Positions 1-6,610 of a stretch of 10,456 nucleotides of DNA are shown piece by piece. The notes under the pieces are model-generated. The model made no database searches, was not told where the DNA came from, and was given only the letters and a program-made list of their open reading frames with translations. Source of the DNA: Pseudomonadota bacterium (GTDB lineage Bacteria; Bdellovibrionota; Oligoflexia; Oligoflexales; Oligoflexaceae); assembly GCA_029556045.1 (NCBI GenBank), contig JAKQGS010000253.1, forward strand, positions 1-10,456, read 5' to 3'. Position 1 is the first letter of the stretch. Each line of letters begins with the position of its first letter. The position numbers and the translations under genes were made by a program.

Positions 1-1064
1 TCCTCCACCATGGCCAGCAGGTACATGTGGTGTTTTTCCATACGCAGTGATTGCCCCGGTACAGAAAATCCCCGGGGATTGGCGAGGCTGCTGAGGGTGG
101 CACTGGCGAGTGCGGGCACCTGCACCCCTGCCGGGAGCTGCGCGTCGTCAAAACCCGAAGCCAGGTATCCCAGGTCCGACATCACCGCGTCAGCGCCGGT
201 GGTGAACCACAGTTCCCCGGAAATATCTTCGATATAAAGTGGTAGATCGGACGATGCGGTGGCAACCGTATTGCTGCCCTGCCAATAGGAACTGTCCGCG
301 TCAAACGTCCCTAAATCAGGGCAGTCGCCGGCGACGCAGGTGGCGAGAACATCCACCAGTTTGAGGCCCATACTCTTTTGGCCAGTCACTCCACTATCTG
401 CCTGCACCGCTAGATCCATCTTTAGCTTAGGGACCACACAGACCGCCGGGCTGGAGGTTTGGCTCACCTCTTCCCCCTCGTCCTGTGAGGTAAACACCAG
501 AAAGCAATAGGACGCCCCGGTCTCGAGTCCGCTGATGGTATAAGATGTTGTGCCGCTAAAGGGGGTCACCATGTCGCCAGTCGCCTGTGGCGATTGGCAA
601 ACGCCGTCCGCCCGCGGTGAACAGGTGGGTAAAACAGGCTTTTTATCATCATCGAGGCTATAGACCGGATAGAAGCTGTATTTACCCTCTACTTTGGGTT
701 TGTCAGCGGTGGTTTCCAGATCCTGGCCGTTGTAACTCATCCCCTGCAGCACATCCTTCGCTCCCGCGATCGCATTGCCATCACCATCGAGAAGCTGCAG
801 CGCCTGCCCTTCCATCAGCCCGAGTTCACCTGCGGTGCCTTTGGCACCAAAGATATTGTACCCGTCAAAATCATCTTCAAAATTAGAGCCCCGCCACGTC
901 AATCGAATCGTGCCGTTTCCCTGATCCTGTATACTCAGGTGATTGGGATACTTTAAATCCTTCAGCGTCACCGCATCCGGATCGTCACTTTTATCGCAGG
1001 CCACCACCAGCGTCAAAGCCCCGAGCAGTCCCCCCACCATACATCGTATGTGCCATCGTCCCAT
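1..1064 (-). CDS. Fn3-like lipoprotein, N-terminal part (runs off left edge)
   Basis: The reading frame is open from an ATG at 1064 to the window edge (354 whole codons) and has no stop inside the window, so the C-terminus is missing. The start is supported by AGGAGT six bases upstream. Residues 1-23 form a lipoprotein signal: Arg/His n-region, hydrophobic GGLLGALTLVVA, then Cys23 as the lipidation site. Asp follows Cys; in E. coli this retains lipoproteins at the inner membrane, but the rule may not apply here. Residues about 37-212 look like a fibronectin type III domain with a large insertion: an early strand ending in LTW, a DGYNIF strand, and late YTISGLETGASYCFLVF. Residues 213-354 are not recognised; C243 and C248 lie close together. 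It is the likely receiver of the FNR-like box at 1090-1103. The specific function is unknown; an extracytoplasmic binding or scaffold role is inferred from the fold only. Confidence 0.85.
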   Translation of the reverse strand, partial: MGRWHIRCMVGGLLGALTLVVACDKSDDPDAVTLKDLKYPNHLSIQDQGNGTIRLTWRGSNFEDDFDGYNIFGAKGTAGELGLMEGQALQLLDGDGNAIAGAKDVLQGMSYNGQDLETTADKPKVEGKYSFYPVYSLDDDKKPVLPTCSPRADGVCQSPQATGDMVTPFSGTTSYTISGLETGASYCFLVFTSQDEGEEVSQTSSPAVCVVPKLKMDLAVQADSGVTGQKSMGLKLVDVLATCVAGDCPDLGTFDADSSYWQGSNTVATASSDLPLYIEDISGELWFTTGADAVMSDLGYLASGFDDAQLPAGVQVPALASATLSSLANPRGFSVPGQSLRMEKHHMYLLAMVE

Positions 1065-1089
1065 TGTTCACTCCTATGCTGGATTTCTA

Positions 1090-1103
1090 TTGATCTGTAT
1101 CAA
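1090..1103. promoter_or_regulatory. FNR/CRP-type palindrome upstream of the Fn3-like lipoprotein
   Basis: The sequence TTGATctgtATCAA matches the FNR consensus TTGAT-N4-ATCAA at all ten defined positions, and flanking A/T bases extend the symmetry to 1089-1104. It lies 25 bases upstream of the ATG at 1064, between the start and any likely promoter. Known Crp/Fnr-family regulators activate from about -41 or further upstream and repress when bound over or downstream of the promoter. This position therefore suggests repression, or a promoter closer to the start than assumed. Which regulator binds cannot be told from this window. Confidence 0.45.
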
Positions 1104-1187
1104 TGAAAAACTGCCACCCAGAGTGCGGCTAAATCAAAATAATCTCAAGCCTATTTGCCGGATTCTCTTTTTCTTTTGTAAAATCGT

Positions 1188-1233
1188 GAAAAAAACCGAT
1201 GGACGGCCATAGACAAGGGTCAGACTACCCTTG
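1188..1233 (-). terminator. possible terminator after the kelch lipoprotein gene
   Basis: Forty bases past the stop codon (minus-strand direction) is a perfect 7-bp inverted repeat, CAAGGGT (1214-1220) and ACCCTTG (1227-1233), with a 6-base loop but no immediate T-run. Just beyond it, a weak GGCCG/CGGTT stem is followed by seven T on the minus strand. Together they could end transcription, but neither is a textbook terminator alone. Confidence 0.35.
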
Positions 1234-1272
1234 GTGAAAATAGCTAGTACTTGGGCGAAATGAGGACTCGCC

Positions 1273-4200
1273 CTAGGGTGAATAGGGAGTTCCGGTGTTG
1301 ATATAGGTTGGCATTCCAATACTTCCGCTATCCCCCCCCCAGATGACCATCTGAGTGCCGGTCCAAACAGCACCGTGTTTCATGCGACTGCTGGCCGCAT
1401 TGGTTGTTGACGTGGCTAAGACCCACGCATTTTGACCGGGATTGTAAAGTGCCCCTGTATTGGTGTGACCACTGCTATGCCCACCCCAAATGATCATGTC
1501 ACTTCCGGTCCAGACCGCTGTGTGCCACTTTCTGGCTGATGGCGCCCCTGTTGCTGGAAGCGTCTCCCAAGTATTGGTGGCTGGGTCATAAATACCACCC
1601 GTGTTGAATCCACCCGTCGTATTGTTGCAGGCACAACCACCAAAGACGATCATGCGGGTTCCCGTCCATACTGCAGTGTGATACCAGCGAGCAACCGGGG
1701 CATTGGTTGCCGTCAAATCATACCAGCTATCGGTGGTCGGATTGTAGCGGGCACCATCATTGTAATAGGTTGATCCATCAAAACCACCCCAGACAATCAT
1801 TTCGGTGCCAGTCCAGACAGCAGTGGCACCTTTTCGTCCCGCTGGTTCATACCCACCTTCTGCCATATAGGTCCAGGTATCCGTGGTTGGATCGTAGAGC
1901 CGTCCGCCTGTGTAATAGGTGACGCCGTCTGCACCACCCCAGATAAGCATTCTACTGCCAGTCCATACGGCGACATGGTCGCGGCGGGCAAAGGGAGTAT
2001 CAGCATTGACTGCCGTCGCAGTCCAGGTATTGGTCGTCGTATTAAATATACCCCCGGTATTTTCGGCAGCCGATGAACCATAACCTCCCCAAATAATCAT
2101 TTTACCGTCAGCAACCACCGCGGTATGACCGCGACGGGCGGTCGGTTGATTGGCCACTGGCAGAGTTGTCCATGACGCTCCATTCCAGACCGACCCGCCA
2201 GACACAGCACCACCCCCATTGGTACCGCCGAATACGATCGTCTTACCGTCAACATAGACCAAGGAAAAATCCGTACGACCGGCTGGCGAAGTTGTCAACG
2301 CTGTTCCCCATGAGTCGTTGAAAAAACGAAAATTATACGTACCACTGTTGGATGCTTGTATGTAATTTCCTGCACTGTCATATGCTTTCATGCAAACATA
2401 ATACTTGTCAGCCACAAGGGCAACTCCCTGCGTGTATGAAACTCCTGTGATATTTGAAAACGTATGCAATGGTGATGGGCAGTTTGGTTCATTATCTACC
2501 ATCAACATATAATAGTCGCTCCCGGAAGCGCTGCTCCAGTTCCACGTCGGTGTCAGAATGGTTGCCGAGCCGGGATTATTGATGGTAAACGCACCGGGCG
2601 GTGTATTATCGTGGGCAATGTCATCAGAAACACACGATGTTTCATTACCTGCCGGATCGCGAAATTTTGCATAAACGGTGGCCATTGCATTGGTTTGTCC
2701 CAGTGCCCATGACTTTTCATTTGCGTAGACTTCCCAAGATCCCCCGGAGGCACACCCCGCATCATTGGTAACATACATCTCCGTGGCACCTAAAGTGCTG
2801 AGCGACAGGAAGACCACATCGACGTTTGTGTATGCACTATAATTTGCAATGACGATGGTTTCATTGGTCGGGGGTTGATCATCATGCACAATAGTGTCGG
2901 AAACACAGTTTGAAAAATTTCCAGCATCGTCCTTAAATTTAACATATACGGTGACGATGCTATTGGTTTGCGTGAGTATCCACGATCGAGATGCCGTCAC
3001 TGGTTCCCAGACACCACCTGCAGCGCAATCACTTGCGTTGGTCACGTACATCATCGATGCCTCTGTTGCCGTAAATGAAATCATTACATTGGTACTATTT
3101 GTGGATGCAGCTCCTCCCGCAATCTGGATCGAAGCGCCCGTTGGCGCGACATTGTCATGATTGATCGAAGCAGTCAGGCAGCTGGATTCATTTCCAGCCT
3201 GATCGCGAAATTTAGCGTATAGGTTAGCCATAGTATTTAGCTGTGAAAGGTTGAAATTTTTCGCCGTGTTATAAGCCTCCCAAACCCCACCTCCACTACA
3301 GTCCGCGGATTCTGTCACATACATTTCGCTAGCTCCCGATGCGTTCAGAGCCAATGTCACGGCGACGTTATTGGTATGGGAATCGCCCCCGTTGATCGCA
3401 AAGCTATTGGCAACCGGAGCATCGCCATCATGGGTCACAGAATCCGAAACACAAGCCGATTCATTGGCTGCAGCATCTCTGAATTTGACAAAAACCGCAT
3501 TCAACCCATTGGCCACCGGCAACAGCCAACTCCGATTGCCATAGGGCTCCCATGCACCGCCACTCCCGCACCCCATGGTGTTAGTTACATACATTTCCGT
3601 CGCACCCGTAGCCACAAGTGCCAGAGCGACTGACAGGGAATTAACATATTCGACTCCCCCTGCGATGGTAAGCCCTACATCCGTTGGAGGTATGGCATCA
3701 GGCGCCGGGGAGACCGGATCATTCGTAACCACGGGAGTCGCATCGTCAAATTCAGCTTTCTCCCATGAGGAAACTGAGTCGCGTCCATCCATTGTACGGC
3801 ATTGAATTTGTACGTACAGCGTATGAGATTCCTGATTCAATGCGCTAAATTCTGCTGTCGATTGTTCGACATTCTGCGACAAATCCCATGGAGTTTTTTG
3901 ATTCAGGTCACCCACAACAAGACAATGGTCTATGGTAATTTCGTTCCCGAGACTAAAAGTGATTTTTGTCTTCCTTTTGTCATTGTCGACAACAATGTCG
4001 ACGTTCCATTCAATTGCCGGCAACTTTTGTTCTTCAACTTTTGTCAGAATCGGGGTCGTCGAAACCACTTCCGCAACAGCGGTAACCACGACTGAGGTGA
4101 AGGCGGCTTGATATACACCAAATCGCGTTTCCTGAAACGTTGCCAGGCCACCGCCAACTTTAAAATTTTGACGTGGAATGACTCCACTGTTAAAGCCACC

Positions 4201-4722
4201 TTCGCGGGACCTGACTTTATAAATAATGTTCAGATTTTCATAATCGTCCATTAATAGCAGACCAGACTGACCGGATATGGGAATATTCATGGTAAATGGG
4301 GCCATGGATTCCGCGACGTCCGAACTTTGCACGGCTACAGCCGCATGTGCCGGATGAATTTCCACAGACTGGTCCAGTTGCAATTCGTTGGCTGTCGTTC
4401 TCGTAGCGATATCCGCCGCTGCCTCAAAGGTTACTTCAGAGCCCACTGCCAGCGCTCCGGGGGGAAAAATGACATGGCTTCCGCTGATGTCACTCCCGGC
4501 GGAGCCAGAAATTTTTTGCGCCGCTGCCCCACTCCCAATGACAGCGGTAACAACACCATTTTCATCGCTGAGAATGGCAGCGTCACTCACCGTTTCGGGG
4601 GAGGCGCTGGTCATCCTGCGCTTTGATGCCGTTTCCTTCCCATTGTATTTTTCCACAAGGGTGCCGATTTGCGTGCATCCTGTCACTACGATAACCAGTG
4701 CTAAATTCATGATGCGGAGCAA
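1273..4722 (-). CDS. lipoprotein with Ig-like repeats and a seven-blade kelch propeller
   Basis: This is an 1149-residue exported lipoprotein. The TTG start at 4722 is preferred over the in-frame ATG at 4710: GGGAG lies 8 bases before the TTG but 20 before the ATG, and the TTG start keeps Arg3 in the n-region. The lipobox is VVTGC, with lipidation at Cys16; Thr follows, compatible with outer-membrane sorting. Residues about 55-210 carry an IFPPGAL motif and strands resembling a ZU5-type domain. Residues 232-327 are a further beta-rich segment. Residues 346-706 are four Ig-like repeats of about 89 residues sharing EMYVT, a GG-x-WE strand, KFRD-x-AGNES and a closing HD. Residues 707-800 are Fn3-like. 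Residues 818-1149 form seven kelch blades, with (W/F)GG at 831, 878, 928, 978, 1027, 1079 and 1128. A surface-displayed binding or adhesion role is inferred; kelch propellers usually bind proteins or sugars, and no catalytic site is claimed. A G9 tract falls in the last blade. Confidence 0.93.
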   Translation of the reverse strand: MLRIMNLALVIVVTGCTQIGTLVEKYNGKETASKRRMTSASPETVSDAAILSDENGVVTAVIGSGAAAQKISGSAGSDISGSHVIFPPGALAVGSEVTFEAAADIATRTTANELQLDQSVEIHPAHAAVAVQSSDVAESMAPFTMNIPISGQSGLLLMDDYENLNIIYKVRSREGGFNSGVIPRQNFKVGGGLATFQETRFGVYQAAFTSVVVTAVAEVVSTTPILTKVEEQKLPAIEWNVDIVVDNDKRKTKITFSLGNEITIDHCLVVGDLNQKTPWDLSQNVEQSTAEFSALNQESHTLYVQIQCRTMDGRDSVSSWEKAEFDDATPVVTNDPVSPAPDAIPPTDVGLTIAGGVEYVNSLSVALALVATGATEMYVTNTMGCGSGGAWEPYGNRSWLLPVANGLNAVFVKFRDAAANESACVSDSVTHDGDAPVANSFAINGGDSHTNNVAVTLALNASGASEMYVTESADCSGGGVWEAYNTAKNFNLSQLNTMANLYAKFRDQAGNESSCLTASINHDNVAPTGASIQIAGGAASTNSTNVMISFTATEASMMYVTNASDCAAGGVWEPVTASRSWILTQTNSIVTVYVKFKDDAGNFSNCVSDTIVHDDQPPTNETIVIANYSAYTNVDVVFLSLSTLGATEMYVTNDAGCASGGSWEVYANEKSWALGQTNAMATVYAKFRDPAGNETSCVSDDIAHDNTPPGAFTINNPGSATILTPTWNWSSASGSDYYMLMVDNEPNCPSPLHTFSNITGVSYTQGVALVADKYYVCMKAYDSAGNYIQASNSGTYNFRFFNDSWGTALTTSPAGRTDFSLVYVDGKTIVFGGTNGGGAVSGGSVWNGASWTTLPVANQPTARRGHTAVVADGKMIIWGGYGSSAAENTGGIFNTTTNTWTATAVNADTPFARRDHVAVWTGSRMLIWGGADGVTYYTGGRLYDPTTDTWTYMAEGGYEPAGRKGATAVWTGTEMIVWGGFDGSTYYNDGARYNPTTDSWYDLTATNAPVARWYHTAVWTGTRMIVFGGCACNNTTGGFNTGGIYDPATNTWETLPATGAPSARKWHTAVWTGSDMIIWGGHSSGHTNTGALYNPGQNAWVLATSTTNAASSRMKHGAVWTGTQMVIWGGDSGSIGMPTYINTGTPYSP
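1276..2271 (-). repeat. seven kelch repeats inside the kelch lipoprotein
   Basis: Blades recur about every 50 residues from residue 818 to the C-terminus. The typical unit is R-x-x-HTAVWTG-x-x-MI(V/I)WGG followed by TGG-x-Y(D/N)P-T-x-TW. The di-glycine and the later Tyr/Trp are the hallmark kelch residues. Seven copies fit one closed beta-propeller. The first copy (around IVFGG at 829-833) is the most divergent, and the last ends only about 19 residues after its WGG, so ring closure probably uses strands from both ends of the block. Confidence 0.85.
1332..1340 (-). repeat. G9 homopolymer in the last kelch blade
   Basis: Nine C on the plus strand read as G9 on the coding strand, spanning codons TGG GGG GGG GAT for W1128-G-G-D1131. 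It is the longest mononucleotide run I see in any coding region of the window. Such tracts are known slippage sites in phase-variable surface genes; here variability is inferred, not shown. Confidence 0.8.
2605..3687 (-). repeat. four tandem Ig-like repeats inside the kelch lipoprotein
   Basis: Four consecutive coding units of about 89-91 codons (residues about 346-433, 436-523, 526-614 and 617-706) encode the same pattern: EMYVT or MMYVT, a cysteine, GG-x-WE, an aromatic W/F-x-L strand, KF(R/K)D, AGN or AAN, a second cysteine, and HD. The cysteine pairs are C385/C424, C475/C515, C566/C606 and C657/C697, nearly constant at 39-40 residues apart. This suggests one disulfide per domain once exported. 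The units have diverged well beyond recent duplication. Confidence 0.85.
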
Positions 4723-5035
4723 ATTCTTATCTCCCGGTAAAATTTTTAAAACCCCGACATTTAGTCCTTCGGAAGTTTTTTTAAAATTCTTAGGGATAAG
4801 ACTTAAAACTATGAAATCATATCCTTGGCAAAATAGATGAGGCCGACTCGCAATGAGGTAGTCTTAACTATTACGTACGAATTCCCAAATTTGCGAAACA
4901 CCTAATTTTGATTTGTATTTATTGAAATCAGAGTAATAACAGCCCATACCAAAGAAAAAGAATGCCCCCCTTGATTAAGGGGAGCATGCCTTTTTATATG
5001 GGATTTATAAAGTGGACCCGACCCTGCCGCCGGGT
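4723..5035. other. 313-base intergenic region between two minus-strand genes
   Basis: The half next to 5036 holds the strong terminator at 4951-4995. The half next to 4722 is AT-rich and must carry the promoter of the kelch lipoprotein, but I see no convincing -35/-10 pair. A small inverted repeat, TCTTA-GGGA-TAAGA (4788-4801), lies about 66 bases before the TTG start and could be an operator half-site pair. No ORF with coding character or RNA gene was seen. Confidence 0.6.
4951..4995. terminator. bidirectional Rho-independent terminator
   Basis: ATGCCCCCCTT (4962-4972) and AAGGGGAGCAT (4977-4987) pair as an 11-bp stem with one G-U wobble around the 4-base loop GATT. On the minus strand the stem is followed by TTCTTTTTCTTT, a good U-tract for ending the upstream gene at 5036. 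On the plus strand it is followed by CCTTTTT. It insulates the secreted-protein gene from the kelch lipoprotein gene, so the two are separate transcription units. Confidence 0.88.
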
Positions 5036-6052
5036 TCAATTGCGGTTGCACGGGCTGTTGGGGTCAGCCGCTTCGATAACCGTCCATTGGTCCCCATAAC
5101 GCACCGCTGTCCCTAGGATCGCTTTTTCGCCCTGGACCGGCCAGCCTTCAATGCTGCGCTGAGCCTTCAGATATTCTAATGCCATGCCGGGGACCTGGAC
5201 GCGAAAGCTGTCGCACCAGTTGTGGTGGGTGTTGCGATAGTCCACCATGCTTTCAACCTCAGCACCCTGGATTAAAATCGGTTGACCACGGACACTGTCC
5301 GGCAACTTTTCATTCTGATCCACGATGCGGACTTCTTTCACACCATAAATACTGCTATGACCAGCCCCTTGTCCTGCGCAACCACTGAATGTGATGGTGG
5401 CGGAACCGAGAACTTCATCCATTGTAAACGGACGCATCGATGCCCCGCAATCCCCTGCCGTGCCACCCTCAAAGGGATTACCAAAAAGCAACTCACCGAC
5501 AAAAATGGGTTCGTTTAACGTGTAGAAATTGGTGGGTGTGTCGGTAAATCGCGTGCCGACAACCACAGTCTGGCCGCCGACTTCCTCGGCTTGGAGACGG
5601 ATGCCGCTCCCCCGGCGATTGATCAGCAGATCAAAATCCTTGGGCTCCCCAAAAATCGCATCCCCAAGGTTTTTGCCCTTGATCACGGAATTTTGCGCCG
5701 TCAGGTTTTGTTCAAAGGGACGCTCCGAGCCATCGGGAAGGATATTGCGATAGCGGAGCAAAGCGCCGATGACGGAATAGGAGCCATCATCCATTTCGCA
5801 CAGATCCAACCTGATGTTGAATTCTTTTCCCGGCTCTACAAAGGTTGGACCTTTGTTGCGATCCCAATAGGGAGACAGATCCAAACGGGTGGTATCAACA
5901 GGCTTAGGGGTTAACCCGAAAGACGTTTCTTTTCCGGCGGGACAGAGATCTTTGGCACCGAGATCCTGAAGGTCCGGACTATCCAGCGGAGACCCGGCAG
6001 CCCAGGTTACCGGAGCAGCCCCTAAAGCCGTCAAAAGAATAAGTTTTTTCAT
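5036..6052 (-). CDS. exported protein of unknown function, six cysteines
   Basis: This 338-residue protein has a classical Sec signal peptide: MKK, a hydrophobic stretch, then cleavage probably near TWA-A at residues 17-19. There is no lipobox, so a soluble periplasmic or secreted product is expected. The mature part has no transmembrane segment and contains cysteines at 37, 85, 202, 225, 280 and 335, an even number compatible with three disulfides. A Gly-rich stretch lies around 190-235 (NPFEGGTAGDCG and SGCAGQGAGHSS). I do not recognise a family. The ATG at 6052 is preceded by AAGG with a 7-base spacer, and that ribosome-binding site overlaps the edge of an 18-bp palindrome. A strong terminator follows the TGA. 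It appears monocistronic. Confidence 0.88.
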   Translation of the reverse strand: MKKLILLTALGAAPVTWAAGSPLDSPDLQDLGAKDLCPAGKETSFGLTPKPVDTTRLDLSPYWDRNKGPTFVEPGKEFNIRLDLCEMDDGSYSVIGALLRYRNILPDGSERPFEQNLTAQNSVIKGKNLGDAIFGEPKDFDLLINRRGSGIRLQAEEVGGQTVVVGTRFTDTPTNFYTLNEPIFVGELLFGNPFEGGTAGDCGASMRPFTMDEVLGSATITFSGCAGQGAGHSSIYGVKEVRIVDQNEKLPDSVRGQPILIQGAEVESMVDYRNTHHNWCDSFRVQVPGMALEYLKAQRSIEGWPVQGEKAILGTAVRYGDQWTVIEAADPNSPCNRN

Positions 6053-6061
6053 AAAATTGCC

Positions 6062-6079
6062 TTACTTTAATTAAAGTAA
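6062..6079. promoter_or_regulatory. 18-bp perfect palindrome next to the ribosome-binding site
   Basis: TTACTTTAATTAAAGTAA is perfectly self-complementary and begins nine bases before the ATG of the minus-strand gene at 6052. Its inner edge overlaps the AAGG ribosome-binding site (6060-6063). It could be a dimeric repressor operator, or in RNA form a short hairpin touching the ribosome-binding site. The core TTTAATTAAA recurs at 6526-6535, upstream of the divergent gene. Confidence 0.55.
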
Positions 6080-6098
6080 TACTAACAAAACATCGAAG

Positions 6099-6127
6099 GA
6101 AATAATATTTATTAATAAAAAAGTCAA
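6099..6127 (-). promoter_or_regulatory. possible promoter of the secreted-protein gene
   Basis: On the minus strand TTGACT (6122-6127) matches five of six -35 positions. Downstream AT-rich DNA offers TATTAT at a 14-base spacing (6102-6107) or TATTTC at 17 bases. The -10 choice is uncertain, and the low-complexity AT sequence makes chance matches likely. Confidence 0.4.
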
Positions 6128-6135
6128 ATTATTAA

Positions 6136-6141
6136 TATAAA
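6136..6141 (+). promoter_or_regulatory. possible -10 element in front of the candidate structured RNA
   Basis: TATAAA matches five of six -10 positions and lies seven bases before G6149, where the first copy of GCCCTATGC begins. A weak -35 candidate, TTAATA (6112-6117), lies 18 bases upstream. The position would start a plus-strand transcript exactly at the GC-rich block, but the surrounding DNA is so AT-rich that chance is a real alternative. Confidence 0.3.
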
Positions 6142-6148
6142 GTGTTTA

Positions 6149-6260
6149 GCCCTATGCATTGAACTGTGACCGAGCCCAATTGGAAAGGCCGGCGCGACCA
6201 GCGGTCATTTTTTATGCCCTATGCGTGGATGGGACTGAGACCGAGCCCATACGGAAAGGG
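6149..6260 (+). repeat. imperfect tandem repeat GCCCTATGC ... CTGxGACCGAGCCCA-N3-GGAAAGG
   Basis: Copy A has GCCCTATGC at 6149-6157, then CTGTGACCGAGCCCA and GGAAAGG ending at 6188. Copy B has GCCCTATGC at 6216-6224, then CTGAGACCGAGCCCA and GGAAAGG ending at 6259. The two copies start 67 bases apart, and copy B has four extra bases between its two motif halves. The conserved parts form the same GACCG-A-GCC...GGC hairpin base in both copies. Confidence 0.75.
6168..6213 (+). terminator. hairpin plus U-run in the first repeat copy
   Basis: GACCG (6168-6172) pairs with CGGTC (6202-6206), with an inner GCC/GGC pairing, and the stem is followed at once by ATTTTTT (6207-6213). This has the form of an intrinsic terminator for plus-strand transcription, although the 5-bp outer stem with a large loop is weak. 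Bases 6186-6198 of its loop are also one arm of the 13-bp long-range stem, so the two structures could compete. Confidence 0.35.
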
Positions 6261-6610
6261 CAGCAGGGTGGAAGGGTCCCACCGGAGCGCAGACGCGGTC
6301 CCCAAAAGCAACTTCTGTCCCACGGGTGCGACCGCGGCGAGTGAGGTGGGAAGCGTCCGCCCGTCGCGCCGGCCTCGCCCCGGACTACATGCCCCTCCCT
6401 GTCACCGTTGCTGCAATTCATGCGCCCACCTAACCTCTTGCCCCTTCATCACGAAATTCGACCCCCTGCCAGACTGACAGACACTCTCATCGAGTTGGAC
6501 AGTAATTTAACCAACATCCTACTGTTTTAATTAAATATTTTATCTAGCACGGTAGTTGCACAATACAAGACAAAGACTGTTCCTCAGCCCCAGAACGCGG
6601 GAGGTTTGCC

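Larger units (their letters stand above)
6149..6385 (+). ncRNA. candidate structured RNA, unrecognised class
   Basis: A sharply bounded GC-rich block in AT-rich flanks holds much self-complementarity. A 13-nt perfect inverted repeat (6186-6198 with 6363-6375) would close a large domain. Inside it, GACCG (6239-6243) pairs with CGGTC (6296-6300), enclosing two hairpins: GCCC/GGGC (6245-6248, 6258-6261) and GGTGG/CCACC (6267-6271, 6279-6283). GCGGTC (6295-6300) can alternatively pair with GACCGC (6330-6335), and CCCACC (6278-6283) with GGTGGG (6345-6350), so competing folds exist. It does not match the signature sequences I know for RNase P, tmRNA, 6S, SRP RNA or common riboswitches. Plus strand is favoured by ATTTTTT after the first hairpin and by the -10-like TATAAA, but minus is possible; it would then be a leader of the gene at 5036-6052. 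Ends are approximate. Confidence 0.4.
6053..6610. other. 558-base gap between divergent genes
   Basis: From left to right the gap holds: the palindrome at 6062-6079; an AT-rich stretch (about 6085-6145) with promoter-like elements on both strands; the GC-rich, repeat-bearing block at 6149-6385; and a mixed then AT-rich stretch to 6560 that includes TTTAATTAAA at 6526-6535. The ribosome-binding site of the next gene follows. I found no convincing promoter for the gene at 6611; TTGGAC (6495-6500) with TACTGT (6520-6525) has a 19-base spacer. Open frames inside the GC-rich block lack ribosome-binding sites and coding character. Confidence 0.6.

Noticed and set aside
1134..1373. 79-codon minus-strand frame overlapping the kelch gene end
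   Set aside because: Not an independent gene: it is the alternative frame downstream of the G9 tract and matters only if slippage occurs.
1770..1781. A second FNR-like match (TTGATccATCAA)
   Set aside because: The spacer is two bases instead of four, and it lies inside the kelch coding sequence.
4388..4840. 150-codon plus-strand open frame
   Set aside because: It is antisense to the N-terminal part of the kelch lipoprotein, a shadow of its codon usage, with no motif of its own.
6187..6198. HDV-like ribozyme start (GGCCGGC)
   Set aside because: The complementary strand lies about 165 bases away and the nested P1/P2/P3 order of HDV-like ribozymes is absent.
6245..6300. Resemblance to an FMN riboswitch (GGGCAGCAGGGTG ... 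CCCACCGG)
   Set aside because: The conserved GGCAGGGTGAAATTCCC core is broken, and neither neighbouring gene is linked to riboflavin.
6166..6477. Open frames in the GC-rich block (plus 6166-6477, plus 6159-6344, minus 6212-6421)
   Set aside because: They lack ribosome-binding sites, their composition (many Arg, Pro, Gly, Cys) is that of non-coding GC-rich DNA, and RNA-like pairing explains the block better.
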